The notes: generated by a model from the letters alone, not told the origin. Counted from the first letter of the stretch, positions 35,139-43,670 are shown. The stretch is 64,000 nucleotides of DNA from Bacteroidales bacterium (GCA_017529425.1 JAFXNQ010000049.1:1-64000); one strand, 5' to 3'. Numbers and translations are program-made.

Positions 35139-36422
35139 CTACAGATATTTCTCGAGGTCCTTTGAGATATCGCTGCGGTGGTAACAGCCGTTAAAGTCTA
35201 TCTTGGCTACGGCCTCGTATGCCTTGGCCGCCGCCGCTTTCATTCCGGTGCCGTTTGCGGTAACTGCCAGTACACGGCCTCCACTGCTGACCACCTTCCC
35301 GTCTGAAAGTTTGGTGCCCATATGATAGACATTCACCCCCTGGGAAGCCTCTTGAATCCCGCTGATGGGATACCCCGATACATAGTGACCGGGATAACCA
35401 CCCGACACAACCACCACCGTTACCGCTGCCTGATCGCTGACTTGCAACTTCTCAGAAGCAAGATGCCCCTTTGCCGCCGCCTCAAGGTGTTCCAGAAGAT
35501 CGCTGGAGATGCGCGTCATAACCGATTCTGTCTCAGGGTCACCCATCCGCACGTTATACTCAATCACGTACGGGTCCCCGCCGCAATTCATCAGACCGAT
35601 AAATATAAAGCCCTTATACTCTATGCCATCGGCCGCAAGTCCGGCAATGGTGGGTTTCACTATGCGCTCTTCTACCTTTGCCATGAACTCCCTGCCGGCA
35701 AACGGGACGGGCGATACGGCGCCCATTCCACCGGTGTTGAGTCCTGTATCGGCATCGCCTATGCGTTTATAGTCCTTGGCCTCCGGGAGTATAAGGTAGT
35801 TGTGGCCGTCTGTAAGCACAAACACAGAGACCTCTATACCCTTGAGGAACTGCTCGATAACCACTTTGCTGGATGCCTCGCCAAATTTGCCGGAGAACAT
35901 CTCGTCCAACTCATTATAAGCATCTTGCAAATTGTCTGGTATCACAACCCCTTTACCGGCCGCAAGGCCGTCTGCCTTAAGCACATAGGGCGGTTGCAGA
36001 GTTTTGAGGAAAGCCTTGGCATCGACCACTGTGTCTTTTGTGAACGAGCGGTAAGCCGCGGTGGGAATACCGTGCCGGGACATAAAATCCTTGGCAAACT
36101 CTTTGCTCCCCTCCAGACGCGCCCCTTCTGCCCCGGGGCCTATCACCATCAAACCAGGGAACCGGCTTTTGAGATAATCTGTAATGCCCGCAACCAGGGG
36201 ATTTTCGGGCCCTACCACCACCATATCAATGTTATTTTCTGCCACAGCCGCCGCAACCGCCGCAAAATCATCTGCAGAAGCTGCAATATTGGTTGCTATT
36301 GCGCTTGTACCGGGATTGCCGGGCAGGCAAAACAATCTTTCAAGGTGTTCACTTTGGGAAATCTTCCAGGCTATGGCGTGCTCACGGCCGCCGCTGCCCA
36401 AAACAAGAACTTTTAATGGCAT
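35139..36422 (-). CDS. purD: Phosphoribosylamine--glycine ligase
   Basis: A 427-residue ATP-grasp enzyme that makes glycinamide ribonucleotide, step two of purine synthesis. It begins VLVLGSGGREHAIAWKISQS and contains FCLPGNPGTSAIA, LKADGLAAGKGVVIPD and the metal-binding end NVRMGDPETESVMTRISSDL, all signatures of PurD. The promoter is back to back with that of the DUF4296 gene. purM is about 7 kb away on the other strand, so the purine genes are scattered here. Confidence 0.97.
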   Translation of the reverse strand: MPLKVLVLGSGGREHAIAWKISQSEHLERLFCLPGNPGTSAIATNIAASADDFAAVAAAVAENNIDMVVVGPENPLVAGITDYLKSRFPGLMVIGPGAEGARLEGSKEFAKDFMSRHGIPTAAYRSFTKDTVVDAKAFLKTLQPPYVLKADGLAAGKGVVIPDNLQDAYNELDEMFSGKFGEASSKVVIEQFLKGIEVSVFVLTDGHNYLILPEAKDYKRIGDADTGLNTGGMGAVSPVPFAGREFMAKVEERIVKPTIAGLAADGIEYKGFIFIGLMNCGGDPYVIEYNVRMGDPETESVMTRISSDLLEHLEAAAKGHLASEKLQVSDQAAVTVVVVSGGYPGHYVSGYPISGIQEASQGVNVYHMGTKLSDGKVVSSGGRVLAVTANGTGMKAAAAKAYEAVAKIDFNGCYHRSDISKDLEKYL

Positions 36423-36427
36423 ATCGC

Positions 36428-36459
36428 TTTGTTTATTGCAACAAAGATAGCTACATTTG
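36428..36459 (+). promoter_or_regulatory. Promoter of the DUF4296 lipoprotein gene
   Basis: TTTG (36428-36431), 20 bp, TACATTTG (36452-36459), then only 5 bp to the ATG at 36465. A leaderless transcript is predicted. Confidence 0.7.
36442..36449 (-). promoter_or_regulatory. -7 element of purD
   Basis: Reads TATCTTTG on the minus strand, 19 bp before the purD ATG at 36422 and 2 bp from the opposing box TACATTTG. Confidence 0.65.
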
Positions 36460-36464
36460 CTTTT

Positions 36465-36842
36465 ATGAAAAAAATCGCGACCATATTTTTGTGCTGTTTT
36501 CTGGCATTGGCTAGCGCCTGCACCCCAAAGGAGATAATCCCAAAGAAGAAGATGGCATCCATAAACGCAGATTTTTTCTTGATGGACCAGTATCTGGGAG
36601 CCGACCGCACGATGCGCAAATTCTCAGACACCACAGCGGTTTATAAACCTGTACTGAAATACTACGGCTACACTGCAGATGAATATTTTGCCTCTGTAGA
36701 TTATTATCTGGAGAACTCCCGCGACATGGCCAAGATACTGGAGATGACAGAGAAGATCCTTCGCAAGCGGCAGAAGACCATTATGAAGCGCATCGAGGCC
36801 GATTCTCGCAAGGTTGATACAACGACAACAAACTTCTTTTAA
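36465..36842 (+). CDS. DUF4296 family lipoprotein
   Basis: A 125-residue small lipoprotein: MKKIATIFLCCFLALASAC with lipobox Cys19, then helical sequence including DFFLMDQYLGADRTMRKFSDTTAVYKPVLKYYGYTADEYFASVDYYLENS, the layout of DUF4296 proteins of Bacteroidota. Function is unknown. The start at 36465 is fixed by the signal peptide; an ATG at 36429 lies within the promoter. deoC follows after 3 bp and is likely cotranscribed. Confidence 0.8.
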   Translation: MKKIATIFLCCFLALASACTPKEIIPKKKMASINADFFLMDQYLGADRTMRKFSDTTAVYKPVLKYYGYTADEYFASVDYYLENSRDMAKILEMTEKILRKRQKTIMKRIEADSRKVDTTTTNFF

Positions 36843-36845
36843 AAT

Positions 36846-37718
36846 ATGGACTTTCTTGAAAAGTACTCTTACCGGCCCGTCGACATTGACGTCAAGGTGG
36901 CAGCTGTAAAACAAAAAGTGGCTCAGTGGCAGAACAAAGAGGTGTGGTGCAAAGCTCTTGGGATGATTGACCTCACATCTCTCACTGTGAGCGACACCCC
37001 CACCAAGATTGCAGCTATGACAGAGAAGGTAAACACCTTCAAAGACACCTTCCCGCAATATCCCAAGCCGGCATCAATATGCGTATATCCCAATCTGGCG
37101 AAAAGCGTAGCGGATGCCCGCTACAGCCGCGACATCCACATCACGGCCGTTGGCGGCGGGTTCCCTGCATCGCAGACATTCGCCAGCGTAAAAATAGCAG
37201 AATGTGTGGCAGCCGTCAAAGACGGCGCCGACGAGATTGATATAGTGCTGGCTCACAACTCTTTCCGCGATGGCCGTTTCGACGACACCGCAAAGGAGAT
37301 TTCTGACATCAAACAGGCCATCGTGTCGGTAAACCCTAATGTCCACCTCAAGGTAATTCTTGAAACCGGAGCCCTTGACAGCTATGAGGATATTGCAATC
37401 GCATCGTTTCTGGCTATCGAATCAGGTGCCGATTTCATAAAGACCTCAACCGGCAAGATTGGCGTAAGTGCGACCCCCGAGGCTGCATATGTTATGTGCG
37501 AATGCATCAAAGCCTATTTTGATGCAACCGGCAAAAAAATAGGTTTCAAGCCCGCCGGAGGTATCTCCAGCGCGGAGGACGCCTCTCTGTATTACGGTAT
37601 CGTCGACACAGTGCTGGGCAGCGAATGGCTCAACCCCGGTTTGTTCCGGTTTGGAGCCAGTCGCATGGCAAACAACCTGCTCACCGCCCTGGAGGGCACG
37701 GAGATCAAGTATTTTTAA
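36846..37718 (+). CDS. deoC: Deoxyribose-phosphate aldolase
   Basis: The 290-residue TIM-barrel class I aldolase splits 2-deoxyribose-5-phosphate into acetaldehyde and glyceraldehyde-3-phosphate during deoxynucleoside breakdown. DGADEIDIVLA carries the catalytic Asp (about 132), and FIKTSTGK holds the Schiff-base Lys199; AGGISSAEDA and FRFGAS complete the phosphate site. Its end overlaps the convergent aminotransferase gene by 4 bp. Confidence 0.96.
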   Translation: MDFLEKYSYRPVDIDVKVAAVKQKVAQWQNKEVWCKALGMIDLTSLTVSDTPTKIAAMTEKVNTFKDTFPQYPKPASICVYPNLAKSVADARYSRDIHITAVGGGFPASQTFASVKIAECVAAVKDGADEIDIVLAHNSFRDGRFDDTAKEISDIKQAIVSVNPNVHLKVILETGALDSYEDIAIASFLAIESGADFIKTSTGKIGVSATPEAAYVMCECIKAYFDATGKKIGFKPAGGISSAEDASLYYGIVDTVLGSEWLNPGLFRFGASRMANNLLTALEGTEIKYF

Positions 37719-39031
37719 TCCTGCGGATGATCTTTCTGGAAGAGGAGCAACCTGCGCGCAAGCTCGGGGATATCCTCTTTTGCTATAAGTGAAGTGCAGG
37801 CGCGGATACCCTGGCGCGTGCTGCCGCAGGTATCCAGACTGATGGCGGAGATGCCGTAGTAGAGCATCTCTTCCAGCAGGCCGGCGCCGGTCATGCCGGG
37901 ATAGCCGTAGGTGAAGTAGAACCCGTCGGCCACATCCTCGTCCAGATCTTTGTCGTATGTGATTTCAAAGCCCGCCGCCAGAAAGGCGTCTTTCATCTGC
38001 CTTGCCTTGCGCCCGTACTCAATCACATCGTCGCGGAAATTGTACTCACCATCGTTCACAGCTTTGAAAATGGCTGCCAGGCCATACTGTGCGGAGTGCG
38101 AAGTGCCGCTGGAGAGGGGATGCAACCCGCCGTAAACCACCGCGCCGCGGAAAAGGTCTGTGTTGTAGAACCGTTTCAAATCGGGATAATGGCGGGAGGC
38201 GAGATGGTCGCTCAGCGCCAGGATAGCGATGCGCTCACCCGCGTAGCTGAACGCCTTTGAACTGGATATCAGCAGGATATAGTCATCTGCATATTTGCCC
38301 ACCGAGGGTTGGTACGGGGGCTCGCCCGGATGGCTGTAGTCCTTGCGGAAGTCCATCCCGAAGTAGGCCAGGTCTTCGATTACTATAACGTCGTATTTAC
38401 GGGCGGTCTCCCCTATTATTTTCAACTCCTCCTCCGTAAGGCATACCCAGGAAGGGTTGTTGGGATTGGAGTACAATATGCTGTGAATGTGGCCCTTTGA
38501 GAAAATCTCCTCCAATTTGCCGCGAAGTTTATCGCCCCGCCAGTCATAGATGTCGAAAGACTCCACCGGGATACCTAGCACCCTGTTCTGGAATTTGTGT
38601 ACCGGAAAGCAGGGGTCTATGAAAAGTGTGGTGGTACGCCCGGCATTGGTGCGGCTGGCTATCATAAAGGAAACGAACGCCGCCTGCATCGAACCGACTG
38701 TCGCCAGGCAGTTCTCCGGTTTTATATCGATGTCGATAAAGTTCTTGATGAAGCGCGATGCCTCACGGCGCAGCGGGGGGATGCCGTCGATATCGGGATA
38801 ATTGGCGGGAACGCCCGCCTTGAGCGCCTCTATCTGCGCGTCAATACCCACTTTGACTGCAGGCAGGCCCGGGTTGCCCATCTCCATATGGATGAAATGA
38901 ACCCCGCTGGCAGCCTCCAGCGTGTCGGCAAGTTTCTTTATTTCACGGATAGTGGCTTTACCCACGCACGGGAGCCCGCTCTCGGCAAAAATGCGGCCGA
39001 CAAGCGCCTCGTCAAGCAGGTTGTATTTCAT
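37715..39031 (-). CDS. PLP-dependent class I/II aminotransferase (first of a tandem pair)
   Basis: A 438-residue fold-type I PLP enzyme: NPNNPSW substrate-side motif (189-195), VIEDLAYFGMD carrying the pyridine-binding Asp220, and Schiff-base Lys259 in SSSKAFSYAGER. The C-terminal CGSTRQGIRACTSLI supplies the carboxylate-binding Arg. Substrate is not evident. It is 6 bp downstream of a second, clearly different aminotransferase and both follow dacB. Confidence 0.88.
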   Translation of the reverse strand: MKYNLLDEALVGRIFAESGLPCVGKATIREIKKLADTLEAASGVHFIHMEMGNPGLPAVKVGIDAQIEALKAGVPANYPDIDGIPPLRREASRFIKNFIDIDIKPENCLATVGSMQAAFVSFMIASRTNAGRTTTLFIDPCFPVHKFQNRVLGIPVESFDIYDWRGDKLRGKLEEIFSKGHIHSILYSNPNNPSWVCLTEEELKIIGETARKYDVIVIEDLAYFGMDFRKDYSHPGEPPYQPSVGKYADDYILLISSSKAFSYAGERIAILALSDHLASRHYPDLKRFYNTDLFRGAVVYGGLHPLSSGTSHSAQYGLAAIFKAVNDGEYNFRDDVIEYGRKARQMKDAFLAAGFEITYDKDLDEDVADGFYFTYGYPGMTGAGLLEEMLYYGISAISLDTCGSTRQGIRACTSLIAKEDIPELARRLLLFQKDHPQD

Positions 39032-39037
39032 TCTGGT

Positions 39038-40237
39038 TTAGATTGTACGGCCGGGATACTCTTTCAAAGCCTTCTCAAGACAAACGAGGGCAGCGCGCAG
39101 GTCCTCTTCTTTGAGCACGTATGCAAAGCGGGCCTGGTTCTTGCCGAGTCCCTTGGTCACATAGAAGCCGGCCATCGGGGCAAACATCACCGTCTGACCC
39201 TCGTAGTTGAACTCCTCCAGCAGCCAGCGGCAGAACTTTTCCGAATCGTCCACGGGGAGCTCTACCGCAGCGTAGAATGCGCCCAGAGGCATCGGGCAAA
39301 CGATGCCCTCTATCTTGTTGAGACCCTCCACCAGAATCTGGCGGCGTTTGAGATATTCCTTCTTTACCTCGTCGAAATACTCCTGAGGGGTGTCAAGTGC
39401 AGCCAGTGAGGCTATCTGGCCCCATTTGCTGCAGCACAGGCGCGCCTGGGCATACTTGAGCACGAGCGGCATAAGCTCTTTGTTGCGGGATACAATGAAG
39501 CCCACGCGAGCGCCGCACATACTGTAGCGCTTTGACACAGAGTCGATAAGGATGATATTGTCGTCCATACCGGGCACCTGCATGAAGGAGAAATGCGGCT
39601 CGTCGGTGTAGCAGAATTCACGGTAAACCTCATCTGCTATAATGAACAGGCCATGTTTCTTGGCGATGCTGCACAGTTGCATCACATCGTCCTTGCTATA
39701 CAGCTTGCCTGTAGGGTTGGCCGGGTTGCAGATAAGTATAGCCTTGGTTTTTGGGGTGATGACCTTCTCCACTTCGCTCATCGGCGGCAGTGCGAAGCCA
39801 TCTTCGATGTGGGTGGTGATGGGCACCAGCTTTGCATCGAACTGTATGGAGAAAGTGTTATAGTTGGTGTAGAAGGGTTCGAAAACGATGATTTCGTCGT
39901 CAGGGTCGCAGATTGCCTCTATGGAGATCTGGATTGCCTCGCTGCCGCCGTGGGTCACGATTATGTCCTTGGTCTCAACGTCGATTCCGATGCTTTTGTA
40001 ATAGCCCACCATCCCTTCGCGCAACTGCAGGTCACCAAGCGAATTGGGATAAGAGATTATGGTGAGGTTATTCTCCTTGACTGCATCCAGAGCCACCTTG
40101 GGGGAGTCCAGATCGGGCTGACCCATATTAAGGCGGTAAATCTTTATGCCGCGCTTTGCGGTCTCGTCGCTCAGGGGGATGAGTTTTCTGATTGGAGAAT
40201 AGGGCATCGCAAGTGCCTTCTTGGAAAATGTAAGCAT
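39038..40237 (-). CDS. Aspartate/aromatic-type aminotransferase (second of the pair)
   Basis: The 399-residue class I aminotransferase has NMGQPDLDSPK near the N-terminus, NPANPTGKLY (171-180), ADEVYREF (201-208) and Lys236 in DSVSKRYSMCGARVGF. It resembles the AspC/PatA-like group from anaerobes, but the true substrate pair is not decidable by eye. It lies between dacB (17-bp gap) and the other aminotransferase (6-bp gap). Confidence 0.88.
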   Translation of the reverse strand: MLTFSKKALAMPYSPIRKLIPLSDETAKRGIKIYRLNMGQPDLDSPKVALDAVKENNLTIISYPNSLGDLQLREGMVGYYKSIGIDVETKDIIVTHGGSEAIQISIEAICDPDDEIIVFEPFYTNYNTFSIQFDAKLVPITTHIEDGFALPPMSEVEKVITPKTKAILICNPANPTGKLYSKDDVMQLCSIAKKHGLFIIADEVYREFCYTDEPHFSFMQVPGMDDNIILIDSVSKRYSMCGARVGFIVSRNKELMPLVLKYAQARLCCSKWGQIASLAALDTPQEYFDEVKKEYLKRRQILVEGLNKIEGIVCPMPLGAFYAAVELPVDDSEKFCRWLLEEFNYEGQTVMFAPMAGFYVTKGLGKNQARFAYVLKEEDLRAALVCLEKALKEYPGRTI

Positions 40238-40254
40238 GTCTTATCTGTGTTTTA

Positions 40255-41700
40255 TTATCTGTCGTACAGGGCCAGCTGCTTGAGAAAGCCCTCTACCTTG
40301 GGCCGGATCTCGCGCATAGGGCAGTCAAAATTGTTTACAAGTATGGCAAAACTCAACAAGTCTCCCGAGGCTGTCTCCACATATCCTGAGTAGCAGCGCA
40401 CCCCCGACATCGAACCGCTCTTGCAGTGGATGCGGCGGCGTAGCTGCATAGGCTCGTTGGAAAGCACATATTTCAAAGTACTCTCGCTTCCCGGCGTGGG
40501 GAGCGTTGAGAAATACCCGGCAAATATATCGCTCTTTTGCATCATTCGGTAGAAATTGCAGAAAAATCTGGGCGTGACATAATTCTGCCGGCTCAAACCG
40601 CTGCCGTCGTCCTGCTTGAGGCCGGTGGTGTTGCAGCCCAGATCGGAAATGTACTTCTCCACAGCCTCCGGCGTGGACTCGTAAGAGGCTTCACCTTCGA
40701 GACACAGCCCCAGGTTCATGAATATGGTCTCTGCAAAAAAGTTGTTGCTCTTGAAATTGGTCTCGCGGCATATCTCCAGCAGCGACGGGGAGAAGGTCGT
40801 GGCAAGAAAGAGGACCGTATCAGGAGCCGCACCGATGGCAGAGCCTTTTGCAGATATCCCGGCGGCGGCAAGATACTCCTCGAAGGCCTCGGCGCAGGTC
40901 AGCGCAGGGAATCTGTTGGCCACCGCAACGGTGTCAGCCTTGCGGTCGCCCGCATAAGTGCCGGTAAAGCGCCCCACCGGAGAGAGGTCACTCGCATAGT
41001 AGCCCAGTTTGTTGCCTGTCTTGGGGGCGCCTGTCACAGCGTCGTTGCGGACATCCATCCCGGAATAATTCATCCCGGCGGGGGTAATCTGCAGGGGTGC
41101 GCCCTCACCTTCACCCGGCTCCACAAAGAAATATGAGATATTCTCTCCGTAAGAGAGGCCGCAGGGGGCGCTTCCGTAGTCTGCGCCCAAATCCTCCCAG
41201 CACCAGTTGCGGTGGGTCATCTCTCCCGGGAAATAACCAGAATCGCCGATTATCTTCCCGTCAACGGCGGTGATGCCGGCATCTTTCAATGCGATAGTCC
41301 ACTCCTCGAATACAGCATTGATGTCATTGGCGCAGTCGCACCGCGACCCCAGCGTCGGGTCGCCGCCGCCGATTATGTATATGTCCCCGTGCAGTACGCC
41401 GTCCTGTCCGGTCTCACCTGCACTGGCAAGCTTTGTCTCAAATTGGAAGTCCGGCCTGAGCGCCATCAGAGCCGCACCCGTAGTGACAGTCTTCATAGTT
41501 GATGCACTCAGCAGCGGCAGGTCGGGATTGTACTCAGCAATGGTCCTTCCCCTGCCGTCCAGTGCCAATATCGCCACCGCCGCATTCTTCAGCTGCGGCG
41601 TCACCTCCATAATGCTGTCCACATACCGCTGCACGTTGTTCTGCGCCGCAGCAGAAACTGCCAGAAGCATCAATGCCATCACTATTATCTTTTTGACCAT
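40255..41700 (-). CDS. dacB: D-alanyl-D-alanine carboxypeptidase/endopeptidase (PBP4, S13)
   Basis: A 481-residue periplasmic penicillin-binding protein with signal peptide MVKKIIVMALMLLAVSAAAQ. The three S13 motifs are visible: STMK with nucleophile Ser67 and Lys70, SNN in ETNFKSNNFFAE, and KSG in IHCKSGSMSGVR. The family insert between motifs one and two carries YIIGGGDPTL. It trims or cleaves peptidoglycan peptide bridges. The ATG at 41700 is preferred over 41712. It heads a three-gene operon with two aminotransferases. Confidence 0.94.
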   Translation of the reverse strand: MVKKIIVMALMLLAVSAAAQNNVQRYVDSIMEVTPQLKNAAVAILALDGRGRTIAEYNPDLPLLSASTMKTVTTGAALMALRPDFQFETKLASAGETGQDGVLHGDIYIIGGGDPTLGSRCDCANDINAVFEEWTIALKDAGITAVDGKIIGDSGYFPGEMTHRNWCWEDLGADYGSAPCGLSYGENISYFFVEPGEGEGAPLQITPAGMNYSGMDVRNDAVTGAPKTGNKLGYYASDLSPVGRFTGTYAGDRKADTVAVANRFPALTCAEAFEEYLAAAGISAKGSAIGAAPDTVLFLATTFSPSLLEICRETNFKSNNFFAETIFMNLGLCLEGEASYESTPEAVEKYISDLGCNTTGLKQDDGSGLSRQNYVTPRFFCNFYRMMQKSDIFAGYFSTLPTPGSESTLKYVLSNEPMQLRRRIHCKSGSMSGVRCYSGYVETASGDLLSFAILVNNFDCPMREIRPKVEGFLKQLALYDR

Positions 41701-41723
41701 AACAGCCAGCACTTATTACGTTG

Positions 41724-41731
41724 CAAAGATA
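41724..41731 (-). promoter_or_regulatory. -7 element of the dacB operon
   Basis: Reads TATCTTTG on the minus strand, 23 bp before the ATG at 41700. Confidence 0.6.
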
Positions 41732-41757
41732 AATAATTTGAAGACGTTTAAGAACCA

Positions 41758-41788
41758 TTTGGATTATTATGAAATATTGGTAACTTTG
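41758..41788 (+). promoter_or_regulatory. Consensus promoter of the parD-like antitoxin
   Basis: TTTG (41758-41761), exactly 19 bp, TAACTTTG (41781-41788), then 19 bp to the ATG at 41808. No obvious operator palindrome lies between the promoter and the gene. Confidence 0.8.
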
Positions 41789-41807
41789 CCATATAAACAA
41801 ACAACTC

Positions 41808-42056
41808 ATGAAGACAACTTCTGTTGCACTTGGCCAGCATTTCGAAGAATTCATTCAGGCCAGCATAATGAGCGGGCGTTATAACAACGCCAGCGAAGTT
41901 GTCCGTAGCGGTCTCCGCCTCTTGGAAGACCGGGAACAAAAAATGGCCGCGCTACGCTCTGCCATCGAAAAGGGTTTGAACAGTGGTATTGAGGAAGATT
42001 TCGATTCGCAGGATTTCCTGCTGCAGATGAAGGAGCGCAAACATGGCAACATTTGA
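41808..42056 (+). CDS. parD: ParD-family ribbon-helix-helix antitoxin (orphan)
   Basis: The 82-residue protein starts MKTTSVALGQHFEEFIQASI, then SGRYNNASEVVRSGLRLLEDREQKMAALRSAIEKGL, the conserved ParD1/CopG-type ribbon-helix-helix plus toxin-binding helix. Such antitoxins neutralise ParE and repress their own operon. The usual parE overlaps the antitoxin end; here an ATG does overlap (42043, MATFDIARF), but its frame runs after about 11 codons into the 3' end of hepT on the other strand. The cognate toxin therefore seems to have been lost or replaced. Confidence 0.88.
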   Translation: MKTTSVALGQHFEEFIQASIMSGRYNNASEVVRSGLRLLEDREQKMAALRSAIEKGLNSGIEEDFDSQDFLLQMKERKHGNI

Positions 42057-42076
42057 CATCGCCAGGTTTTATTATT
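42043..42076 (+). pseudogene. Possible remnant of a parE toxin start
   Basis: ATG at 42043 overlaps the parD stop in the arrangement usual for parDE operons and opens MATFDIARFYY before meeting the hepT stop region at 42077. Too short to identify by similarity; the call rests on position only. Confidence 0.3.
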
Positions 42077-42418
42077 CTATTCCTTCCCCATCAGCGGCAG
42101 CACCTCTTCACGAAGTTTCGGGAGATCGTTAATGACTATTGCCCACATTATGTCGTCTGTAATGGCTGCGTAATCATGGATTACGCGATTTCGAGTTGCA
42201 ATGATAGCACGACTATTGGTAATGACTACGTTTGGGTAATCAGCGCTGATATGATTCACTGCTTCACCTATGATTCCAACATTACGCTCTACTGCACGCC
42301 GCAACATCAAGTTTGACTGATATTCGTCAAAGCGCATCGGCACAGCATTAAAGAAGGAGTTAATTTCGTCTATGGCCGTGACTATATCGAAGAGATATGC
42401 ATTAAGCCGCCTGTCCAT
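42077..42418 (-). CDS. hepT: HepT-like HEPN-family toxin ribonuclease
   Basis: A 113-residue all-helical protein of the DUF86/HEPN family. The catalytic RX4HXY motif is intact at 76-83 (RNRVIHDY), and the upstream helix VERNVGIIGEAVNHI is typical. HepT toxins cut RNA; in Shewanella the tyrosine of RX4HXY is AMPylated by MntA, which disarms the toxin. The start overlaps the end of mntA by 17 bp. The gene faces parD tail to tail, with the two stops 20 bp apart. Confidence 0.92.
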   Translation of the reverse strand: MDRRLNAYLFDIVTAIDEINSFFNAVPMRFDEYQSNLMLRRAVERNVGIIGEAVNHISADYPNVVITNSRAIIATRNRVIHDYAAITDDIMWAIVINDLPKLREEVLPLMGKE

Positions 42419-42716
42419 AGATTACTCGTTTTGTTTCATCAACCTCCTCTTTGAAGTATGGATTACGGATGGCTTCGTACTCGACGAGGTCGACTTCGCG
42501 ACGAAACAGGTCTTCCAGAGCGAATCTGAGTCCGAAGTAGTTGTCTGCGTATTCTAACGGTGATAGTGATTCGCGATCGAAAATGACAACCAGATCAACA
42601 TCGCTCTTATCATTGAATTTGTCTGTTAATATTGAGCCAAAGGCGTACAAATCCCTAACCTTGTACTTCTCGCACAGGGCAATTATCTGAGCCATATTTC
42701 GCCTGATCAACTCCAT
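42402..42716 (-). CDS. mntA: MntA-like nucleotidyltransferase antitoxin
   Basis: A 104-residue minimal nucleotidyltransferase. The metal/nucleotide motif GSX10DXD is exact: Gly27-Ser28, ten residues, Asp39-Val-Asp41, with VDLVEYEAI providing the third acidic strand. In characterised MntA-HepT pairs this protein AMPylates the toxin. It overlaps hepT by 17 bp. Its own -7 box lies 8-15 bp upstream, overlapping almost up to the stop codon of the DUF1295 gene, so it is transcribed separately with little or no leader. Confidence 0.9.
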   Translation of the reverse strand: MELIRRNMAQIIALCEKYKVRDLYAFGSILTDKFNDKSDVDLVVIFDRESLSPLEYADNYFGLRFALEDLFRREVDLVEYEAIRNPYFKEEVDETKRVIYGQAA

Positions 42717-42723
42717 GACTATG

Positions 42724-42731
42724 CAAAGATA
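42724..42731 (-). promoter_or_regulatory. -7 element of mntA-hepT
   Basis: Reads TATCTTTG on the minus strand, 7 bp from the mntA ATG and 3 bp from the upstream stop codon. Confidence 0.6.
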
Positions 42732-42734
42732 ATA

Positions 42735-43670
42735 TTAATTGTATTTCTTCCCCGGGAAAAACTTGGAAACAGTCTTGCAGTAGTGTCCGTATTCCGGATA
42801 TTTGGCGGCGCTGATGCCTTCTGCGAAGGCGCTGCTGCCCAAGAACAGAACTATCAGCAGAAGCGCACCGATTATGCTCCAGTTGAAGATGCCGATGCCG
42901 GCCGCAACAGTGAACAGGTAAAATGCGCACCAGGTGCCCTGCTCTGCGAAATAGTTGGGGTGGCGGCTGACGCTCCAGAGCCCCACGGTATTGAAACCTT
43001 TGTTGTAGGGTGCGGGAAGGTCTTCCAGCTTCCTGCCCTCCCGTATCATTTTCCACTTGGCAGACTGGAAAGCCCATTGCTGCTCGTCGGCAACGGTCTC
43101 ATATATGATGAATCCCAGCATCAGCACCGCCGCGACAGCGTCCATCCAGCCGAAAGGCACAGCTACATTCATCAGCACCAGGGCCGGGAAGGTTATCATC
43201 AGCACCAGCGCGTTCTGGTATATGCTGATGAAGAACAGGTCAAAAAGCATCCACTTCCAGCGGGGCTGGTACTCCTTCCTGGCACGGAGATACGGCCACC
43301 GGTAGTCCTCTTCGCCTTCCCAGAACTTGAGCCTGTAGGCCCCCTTGCGGGCAAAATTGAATGTCAGGCGGGCGCCCCAGACGGTTGCAAGGCAGGCCAT
43401 CACCACCAGACGAGGCGACAGTCCTCCGTGGTACGCTATCACCCAGGTGTAGGCGATGGGCAACAGGCTCCAGAGCTTGTCCATCTGGCTGTTGTTGCGG
43501 GTCAGCTCACCCACCACGAAGCAGAACAGCGCACTGCATCCTGCAATTATGCCCAATGTTCTGAGGGTCGCCAACTGGGTGGCATCTAAAGCCGGACCCA
43601 CCACGAAGTAAAGAATCGGGCAAGCCACGACAGAAACCGCTATCAGCGCGCCCACAAGTTTGATATTCAT
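42735..43670 (-). CDS. DUF1295 (steroid 5-alpha-reductase-like) membrane protein
   Basis: A 311-residue protein with about seven membrane segments. The C-terminal part has GFNTVGLWSVSRHPNYFAEQGTWCAFYLF, the conserved Asn-Tyr/His motif of DUF1295 (PF06966), and ends in the KTVSKFFPGKKY-type tail. The family is related to steroid 5-alpha reductases and isoprenylcysteine methyltransferases; the bacterial substrate is unknown. It is a single gene with a TATATTTG -7 box and is divergent from purM. Confidence 0.9.
   Translation of the reverse strand: MNIKLVGALIAVSVVACPILYFVVGPALDATQLATLRTLGIIAGCSALFCFVVGELTRNNSQMDKLWSLLPIAYTWVIAYHGGLSPRLVVMACLATVWGARLTFNFARKGAYRLKFWEGEEDYRWPYLRARKEYQPRWKWMLFDLFFISIYQNALVLMITFPALVLMNVAVPFGWMDAVAAVLMLGFIIYETVADEQQWAFQSAKWKMIREGRKLEDLPAPYNKGFNTVGLWSVSRHPNYFAEQGTWCAFYLFTVAAGIGIFNWSIIGALLLIVLFLGSSAFAEGISAAKYPEYGHYCKTVSKFFPGKKYN

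Noticed and set aside
37715-39031. Biosynthetic histidinol-phosphate aminotransferase
   Set aside because: No his genes are nearby and the distinctive motifs are not evident; only the general class I/II assignment is supported.
42053-42316. Plus-strand frame after parD as the missing toxin
   Set aside because: It is antisense to hepT, lacks ParE or other toxin features, and starts downstream of the expected overlapping ATG.
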